DNA of 64,000 nucleotides from Triatoma infestans (Eukaryota > Arthropoda > Insecta > Hemiptera > Reduviidae): assembly GCA_011037195.1 (NCBI GenBank), contig JAAEAF010000394.1:52501-116500 (forward strand). Direction: 5' to 3'. Numbering within the stretch: the first letter of the stretch is position 1; every line of letters starts with the position of its first letter. Shown in pieces: positions 50,501 through 59,500 of the stretch. Made by a program: the position numbers and the translations under genes. Below the pieces are notes generated by a model that was given only the letters and a program-made list of their open reading frames with translations, searched no databases and was not told the DNA's origin.

Positions 50501-53500
50501 CCTGATATTGAGATGGAAGGAGAAAATAAAAGCGAAAATCAATTAATAAATGATAAGAAGGACATAAATGATGGAAAAACTGGATTATATTACAGACATG
50601 AGGATCTGGGTCTGTTTCAAGTAATAATAGAAAGTCTAAATAACGAAAAAATGGGCATTTCAAGAATACACCCAATGGCTCTGGGGCGTCTTATTCATTT
50701 AAGCTACCCAGATATCGCCAAAAATATAACAATTATAAAAAAGATTGGAATAAATAGGGTAAGGTTCGAATTTGACAGTGCATTATCAGCTAATAAAATG
50801 ATGAATGCTTCAACCTTAAAGAGAGGGTTTCAATGTGTACATACCGAGGTATTTGCTCCAACGTCGGAGTATTATACGCGGGGTAGATACAGAGATACCT
50901 GTTGAAGAAATTAAGGAAGTTAATCAATTTAGAAATAATAGAACTGAAACGGTTAAAAAGAAAATTTCACGACAAGGATAGTAATGAAATAAAACATACT
51001 ACTCAGTCAGTTATGATGGCTCTTAGGGGTCAGTCATTGCCTAAACATGTGTATATTCATTATGTGAGTTGTGAGGTCCACATCTAGATACAGGGTATTA
51101 TACACTGTAAAAGGTGCACAGATACGGTCACTTCCAGGACCAATGTGAAGGGGCGGAAAGGTGCGAGAAGTGGGAGGTTCACACTCTGAAATAAACTGTG
51201 ATAGCACAGATAGAAAGTGTGCAAACTGTGGAGCTAGGAATCACACAGCTTCTAACCAAGCGCTGCGCCCCTCTTTCAAGAATGAAAAATCTATTAAAAC
51301 AAGTTATGGCCAATAATAATATTTCTTACTCTGACGCTAAGAATCTTCTTAATGGCAATTGCTTTGCAGCTATTGCTGAAAAAAATGCACCTGGACTCGA
51401 TGATTTGAACGAGTTTCCATTTCTGAAAAGCGCTAATGAAAATATTGGTAGGCGATTTGCGACCTCTGCGAATTTCACAAGATCGATGAAAAGAAATAGA
51501 CCACTGTTAACCCCATCACCACCACATTTTGACATTAAAGAAATAAATAAATCTTTATTTCAAGTCGCCGCCCCCAAAAATATCACCGGTGGTTTAATTT
51601 CTTCAAGTCCTCATCGTCCTCCCGTTATAAATAAAGAATCGCCCAGCACCTCAAATATTAACAAAGTAAATAAAAACACTGAGACCGTTTATGAGGCCGT
51701 ATATTCAATTTTGAAAAGTTTTAATTTTAATGAGATTAAGGAGATTAATGGCGATAAATTGAAACCTATTATTAAAGATTGAATAGATAATTTAAGAGAA
51801 GAATAGTATATATTTCGTTGTTACGAAACATGTAATGTATATTATTTTCTATTTTAAATATATCTATATAAAGATGCTGAAATCAAAATCATTTTATAAT
51901 ATTATAAAAAATTATATTAGGTACCTACATATCATCGTCCTACAAACATTTATTGAAGTTTATATTGATTTATTACAATGTATTTATTTATTTATTTTTT
52001 ATATTATCTTATATTAAGATAATTATTCATTACCTAGATAAAATTATTCACAAATACTATTATAGTTTACTAATTGCTTAATTTAGTAAGTATTAAAATA
52101 TCTGTTTCATTCTTTAAATAAATTCAAAAAATAAAAATATAACTCAAATGTCCCAACAAGTAAGATTGTTGCAGTGGAATGCGAGATCTGCTGTAGCAAA
52201 TAAGGGTAGCCTTGAACAGTGTTTAGAGAAAGAAAATATTAATATTGCCTTAATATCGGAAACTTGGTTTAAACCTAATTCATATATAAAATTTAGAGGC
52301 TTCAATATGGTTCATTTGCCAAAGGCAGATGGTAGAACTGGATGGTATACCATTCGCTGAAATAAATAATGTTTGTTATTGATGGTCTGATGTCAGTCGC
52401 TGTCACTATCCCATTGAATAAACATAAAAACATTACTATTGTATCACTACAATATAACAAACCTAATAATCACGTAACTCATGTAGAATGGGATAATTTT
52501 ATTAAAAGCATTCCAAAACTTTTGATTATTGGCGGCGATTTTAATGTTCATCACCGTAATTTTGGATCGAGTTTCGATGACAGCAACGGGAAAGTACTTT
52601 TGACGCGATCGAAGAGAACAACTTAGGTTTATCTAAATGATGGGTCACCAACTTTAGTTAAAAATGTAAATCATACCAATTATTCTGCTCTGGACTTAAC
52701 GTCCTGTTCCCCAGAAGTATGTTCATATTTTAAATGGCAAACATAGGATGACCCAGTGGGCTCTTATCATTTGCCAATTTTAATTACTAATCAGTCAAAA
52801 CTTTTATCGAACATTAGTAGAAGTACACATCGAAGATGGCGTGTAAACAACGCTGAGTGGGATCAAATACATTTCTTAAGAATTTTAAATAAGTATTCTA
52901 TAGAATTTATTAAATATAAAGATTTAATTAATATTATAAATAAAGCTGCAGAACTTTCCATTCCCCAGTACAAAAACAAAGGAAATAGTATCTCAGTTGT
53001 TAAGGTATGGTGGAACTCGGATTGCGACGAAATTATTAAAAAAAGAAAAGCAGCATATCGAAAGTATATCAATTTTTCCTCTCTTGAGAATTTTCTAGAA
53101 TATCAGAAAATTGCGATGACAGCTAAAAAGGTTACCAAAGAGGCCAAAAAGAAATCATGGGCTACTTTTTGTAGTAACTTAAACAGGGATATTCCCATTA
53201 AGCAGATTTGGGAGAAAATAAAAAAAAATCAAAATAAATATTCCTTACTCTCTCCTCTACTAGCAGGGGATTGGGTTGAGGATTTTCAGAATGCATTATC
53301 TTCTCATTTTGTTCAGAACTCAATTGGTATTAACGAAAATTTTGGTAATAATCATCAACTTCTTGCCCCTTTTAATTTGCAAGAACTTAATAAATCGATC
53401 AAAAATAGCTCTAATACATCCCCGGGCAGCGATAACATTCATTACGTAATGCTATATCATATGAAACAAATTCTTCTAAATATTTTTAATGAATTGTGGG

Positions 53501-56500
53501 CTTCAAGTGAATATCCAGATACATGGAATGAATACATAATTATACCGCTCCTTAAAAACAATAAACCAAAAGATGATTACAAATCGTATAGACCTGTTTC
53601 ACTGGCTTCTTGTGTCATGAAAACGTTTGAAAGAATAATTAAAATCCGGCTCAATGATGGTTAGAATTCAATAATATATTGCCACGAACACAATTTGGTT
53701 TCCGTAGAGGAAGATCTGTAATTGACTGCCAAGCCGAATTAGTGACGGACATACAACTAGCGCCGTAAGGATAAGTGCTGTGAGGTCATCCACGTCTGAA
53801 AGCCTGATAAACATGTGCCAGAAGACATACCAACAGCAGGCTCTGGACCAATGAAAGGGAGAGAGGCACCTAATTTGGCAAACCTATCCACCTCCTCATT
53901 CCCAAAGATTCCCATATGACCTGGAACCCAGACCAGAAGCACATCCTTCAATGAAGAAAGATCTTCCAGTCTTTTAGAACATTCCAACACCAATCTGGAA
54001 GTGAAGACACATGAATTAAGCGCCTTCAACGCAGCCTGGCTGTCCGAGCAGATACAAACACCTTTTAAATTAGTGTTACGCACCCTCTCATCCAAAATAC
54101 AGCAAAGAATTGCATAAACCTCAGCCTGGAAAACGGTGGCCCACTCACCAAGAGGCGCTACCAAATGATCTCCCGTCTCAAAATAGACGGCAGCCCCAGA
54201 CCTACCATCCATCCTGGAACCGTCCGTGTAGCATCGGAGATAATTCTCAGGAATCACACCAGACGGACCCAGGGTTAACCAATCTTCCCTAGAAGGCAAC
54301 CTAACCCTGTAGGAATGACCAAAGACAAAAGTCTTCAAATTCCTATCAGAAGGGAAACCTGTAATGGGAATCCTTAAAAGCATCTCACGATAAATGGTAG
54401 AATGACCATATCGCTTACCCTGCCAAAAACCTGCCTGTTTAATTCTATAACAGGCTTTCATTGCCTGGTTTTTCACCTCCACAAAGAGAGGTGGAATCCC
54501 TAACAAAGTCTCCATAGATGCGGTCGGTGTAGTCCGAAACGCACCAGTCACCGCCAGACAAGCCAAACGTTGGATTTCTTCCAACAGCTGCCTAGCGGAT
54601 CGTGTTTCAATGCGACGCCACCACACCAAAGCCGCATATACCAACCTAGGTTTAATGACCATGCAATAAATCCAGAACATCATCTTGGGAGTGATCCCCC
54701 AGTTCTTACCTACAACTCTTCGACATTGCCAAAAGGAGATTATCGCCTTTTGATGTTGTGTCTTAACATGTTCCGACCAGTTCAATTTACTGTCGAGAAC
54801 TACTCCAAGGAACTTCACTGATTTGCTAACCTGTATGGAAGTACCTAACAACCTAGGAGGTGTAAAAACCTACTTTCTTCCTTCTATGAGTAAACAGAAT
54901 TGCCTGGATCTTAGTAGGATTAATAAAAAGACCCTTATCCTATGTCCAACAATATACCATGTTAAGGGCGCTTTGCATTAAGTCCGAAATAGTGGACAGA
55001 CAGCGCCCTAATAATAAAATAACACTCATCGGCATGTGCTTGCACATAAAATCCCGATGAATTCATCCTAACCAAAAGGTCATCCATGACGACGCACCAC
55101 AACTTTGGTGAGAGACAACCCCCTTGAGGGCACCCTCTCCCCGCTTGTACTATCATGGTGCGCTCGCCAAGGGAAGCCTGTATAACCCTACTCATACGGT
55201 AGACACCTACCCAATTGATTAAGAAGGGATGTATACCTTTTCGTACCAAGGCATCTTCGAGAGCATCAAACGATACTCTGTCAAATGTACTTGGGGCTTA
55301 CTTTGGATAAAACATTGACTTGGAAGCTTCATATCGAGACATTATTAAAGAAAGCGCGACAGTTTTTTTTATTCTGCGAGCTATATCTCACCTGAAATGG
55401 GGTGCAGATCCCAATATCTCTCTACTCTTCTATACAGCCACAATACGCAGCATATTTGATTTTAGTTGCTTCCTATAAGGACAAGCGAGAAATTCTCTAT
55501 TACTTCCTGTACAGGTTTTATAAAACAAAAGTCTCAGACTTTGTTTAGGTTTTTTGAAAAGCAATCCGATAGATAGGATACGCTCAGAATGTGGGGAGTT
55601 GTTTTTGAACAAAGAAGGGAATTGTTATGTAATAGGTTTCTGTTAAAAGAGAATTACAATAAACTATGTCAGCTGAATTTTAAAGATTTGGCATATCGTT
55701 ACTGGAGGCATAAAAATTCCCCTCTCCTGGCTTCGAGCTTTAGGAATGTAGTCCATTTAAAAATCTGTAATCTGTTCATCAGAGAAACCCATATGTTTCC
55801 AAACAAATTACTCATTAATTAACCTACGTAAACCGAATGTCATTTTTTTGAAAGATTATTCAACATTTCCAGCACAAATAAGAAACCACTGTTTTGTAGA
55901 TGATTTACTCGAAAGGGTTCTGGGATCGCATATAATTGTCACTGACGCATCCAGAATAAATGAAAACGAAGTTTTCATCTTAACTGCTGTTTCAGTTTAT
56001 TAGACAATTCTGTCATGTAAATAATGTTGATTAGACTTAAATATGTTGTCGAAATTCCGAGTTTCAAAAAATCGGATAACCGCAATTGCGTTTGTTTTAA
56101 CACTTTACTAAATGATTTTTCCACTTTTTCGCGATTTTCTCAAAAATGGCTCCGATGATTTTCTTTAAACTTCTGATATAAACCAAAGATGCAAAGATCT
56201 ACATCTTTTATTTAAAATATTTCATTGGGAAAGTTCATTTAATGGCACTTTTAGGGGAGGGGTGGGGTTACAGCTTCCTCTAAAGTGGTATCACAGTTGA
56301 TTATACAATTCTATCATTCAAACAAAATTAATTCGAAATAAATAGAGGGCCAAAATTCCAAGTTTTAAGAAAATTAGTAAGCCGGAAGTGCGCTTTTACT
56401 GAACAGTTTTTTCAGTTTCGTCGAATTTCGTTATATTTGGTACACAAACTATAACATTTGTCAATTATAATTTTAAGAGTAGGACTAAGAGAAAGTTGTG

Positions 56501-59500
56501 TGTGCTTCACGCCAGATTTTTTTTTTATGAATACTATTTTGAGAAAAGCGAATAGAAGTCAAATTTATTATTGAATAATAGCTGGATTGTCTGCGTTTAT
56601 TTTGTCTATTACAAACATTTTGATGCTATTTCAGTCGAGTGAACCAAAATATTCATTTACTTTATAATTTTCCTCACGATTTATTTTCTTTGATTACAGA
56701 AAAACAATGAAGGTGTTGACCAATTGTTAACGTCTATGTTAGCATCATTACGATGTCCATCAGTACGTCTGCGTTCAACTTTTCCAATACTCGGCCCAAA
56801 TATGGATGCACCTGATTCTCTCAAGAAACAGTTATCTCCTTCAGACAATTCTGGTCTGCCGATGATGCCCTGCATTGATACTCATCATTATCCAATTTTA
56901 GTTGAACAAATGAGTTATAGAAGTCAGGTAAAGTGAAATTTCATAAAATTGTTTCGTTTTGTTATGGCTATTTATGGTCATAAGTTTATTACGTTCATTT
57001 CTATCTAGGTTGAAGGAGGCGGTTCCGGTACTGGTTGGGCATTCAGAGATGTTTTGGACAGACTGCTGGACATTGTGACCATACCAGTAAAAGAAGGACT
57101 TTATGATGCACCTCTGTCTTATTCTGGCAAACTGTCTTTTAATGCTTGCCATATTCTGGCAAGAATTGTTGCTGAACTTGGCATATTTGCAAGTGGTACA
57201 ACAGTAAGTAAAACTTAGAGATTAGGTTTGTTTAGAGATTATTAGTTGTAGCGCTGACTAGGTGCGTATCCGTCTTCAGCTTACATTTTCTGTGTTCTCT
57301 CATACGTATGAACAAACTCTCAAATCAGCAAAAATTAAACTCTCGTACTTATAAAATTCAGTTCAGTAAATGAAACTCTTATTCTTCCTCCTTAACTCAA
57401 AGTTTAGACTTGTAATCTATGACTTATCCGAAAAGCTGCCTTTTAAACAAGGACCAAAGGGCCTGTCTATTCTTTTCTTTTATCTTCATACTATTTATAT
57501 AGTGTAGCTAATTTTTTAAATTTTGTTTACTGCATCATTGACAGAATTTTGATCCCTCTCATGCCTTCATTGCGGCGGACTTAAGGGTCTCATCGCCATA
57601 ACTTTTAGACTTTAGACCGTCTGCAAAACTTGTGTATAATGTATATGAAAATTCCTATAGCTTAAATCTCCTACAGTTTAGATCATTTCGGTCTTTAGAA
57701 ATTATAAGGATGTTTAACTAGTAAATCTTGTTTTATTTTATATTATAATTTCTAAACAGATCATAAGATTAGTACTTGCTCATTTCTCACAGGACGATAT
57801 GGACGGCGCTTGTGGTCGTATGCTACATGTCACACCATCCAGGTTTACCAGGACTAATCAGAGCAGAACCTGGAACACTGGAAATGGTTCTCCGGATGCT
57901 ATTTGCTTTTCTGTGGATCGTCCCGGTGTGGTAGTAGCTGGTGTCGGCGTTTATGGAGGAGTTGGAAGTTATGATTATGAACTTGAAATGTTGGATGATG
58001 TGAGTAAAGTAAATGTGTGCGGTATTGCAAAAGTTAACACAGATCATGTTTTGTTGTTTCTTTACATTGAAAGCGTAGAAACTTTGCTCCGTAATTAGAG
58101 TAGTTTTCATTGTAATTCACTTTGTTTGGCAGACAAACACTGGTTACGACCCTACACATACTCAACGTTGGAACAGCCTCCAAGTGACTAGAGGTTCTTT
58201 CGGACCTGATGATTGCTTAGCTGATGATATTGCTGAAATTAAATTCGATTTTCCAGTATTCATTAAAGTGAGTAACAATAGGTAATATTATTTTCAGTGT
58301 ATTGGGGCAATTTCTTGAAATAAGGTTTTGAGAGTACTTTTACTTACTCTTTACTAATAGTAAGAACAAGTATTATAATCATATCAAATTTTCGATATCG
58401 AGTTTTCATCGGAAATACAAATTTTGAGGTCCCCTGAGAGGGAAAAAGTGATTTTAGAAAATGGTCTGTGTGTGTGTGGGGGGGGGGTATGTATGTGAAT
58501 AGTATAACTCAAAAACAAAAAATCCCAGAAAGTTCAAACTTGATATTCCGTTTAGGTATCATCATGTAATCCGACATAACTATCTGTCAAAATTCCTCAT
58601 CCGGAAGTACACTTTACAGAAAATTTTTTCACTTTTTGCAAATTTCTCAAAGATGACTCCAGCGATTAACTTTAAACTTAGCACATTAACTACACATAAT
58701 AAGAGTTACAACTTTTATTTGAAACATTTCTCCAAAAAATTCATTTAAGCTGGCCTTTTATGGAGGGGTTTATGTTTTCCTCTAAAGTGCTATTTTAGTT
58801 GATTATTATATAATTCCAAAAGTTTAAATAATATTAATTAGAATTAACGATAATACGATGTAGATGCGAAAAAAAAGAAGAATATGTTGACAATATTTCG
58901 ATTTGACGAAGTCGATTGACCGGAAGTGCGTTTTTTTTTCAGTTTTCTGTGATTTTCTCTATAAAAATACCGATGGCTTTTATTAAAGTTGGTGTACCAA
59001 CTATGAATACAGAGACCTATAACTTTTCATTAGGATCCGAAACCGGTCGATGACCACAAAAAGAAGCAGGCTATCACGGAAAATATCTGTGATGCTTTCC
59101 GGTTCCGCGGAGCCAACCACAACACCTATAACTTTGTTTGAAACGTTTTTCCGAGAAAGTTCATTTAAAGAAGTTTTGGGAATGTGGAGGTTGTGCTTTC
59201 TTAAAAAAAAAAAAAAAAAGTTCTTTTATTAAATTTAGATTTTCCTATTGATATAAATTGCAGAGAAGTAAATATTTAGTAAAAATTATGATTGAAGTAA
59301 TGTATACATTAAAACTATGTAGACTCCAATAAGAGAAAGGCATGTGTGTGTTTTACACCAGGTTTTTTTTTTTTTAATTCCTTTCACTGCAGGAAGAGAA
59401 TAAGTTTTTTAATTTCGATTATAGGAAAATGTGAAATATGCGATAAGATTGAGAAATCATGGTGGCAGAACCAGCAATGGAGATGGTGGTTTGAGTACTG

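Noticed and set aside
54570..54821. Plus-strand open frame
   Set aside because: Shadow of the minus-strand LINE A open frame.
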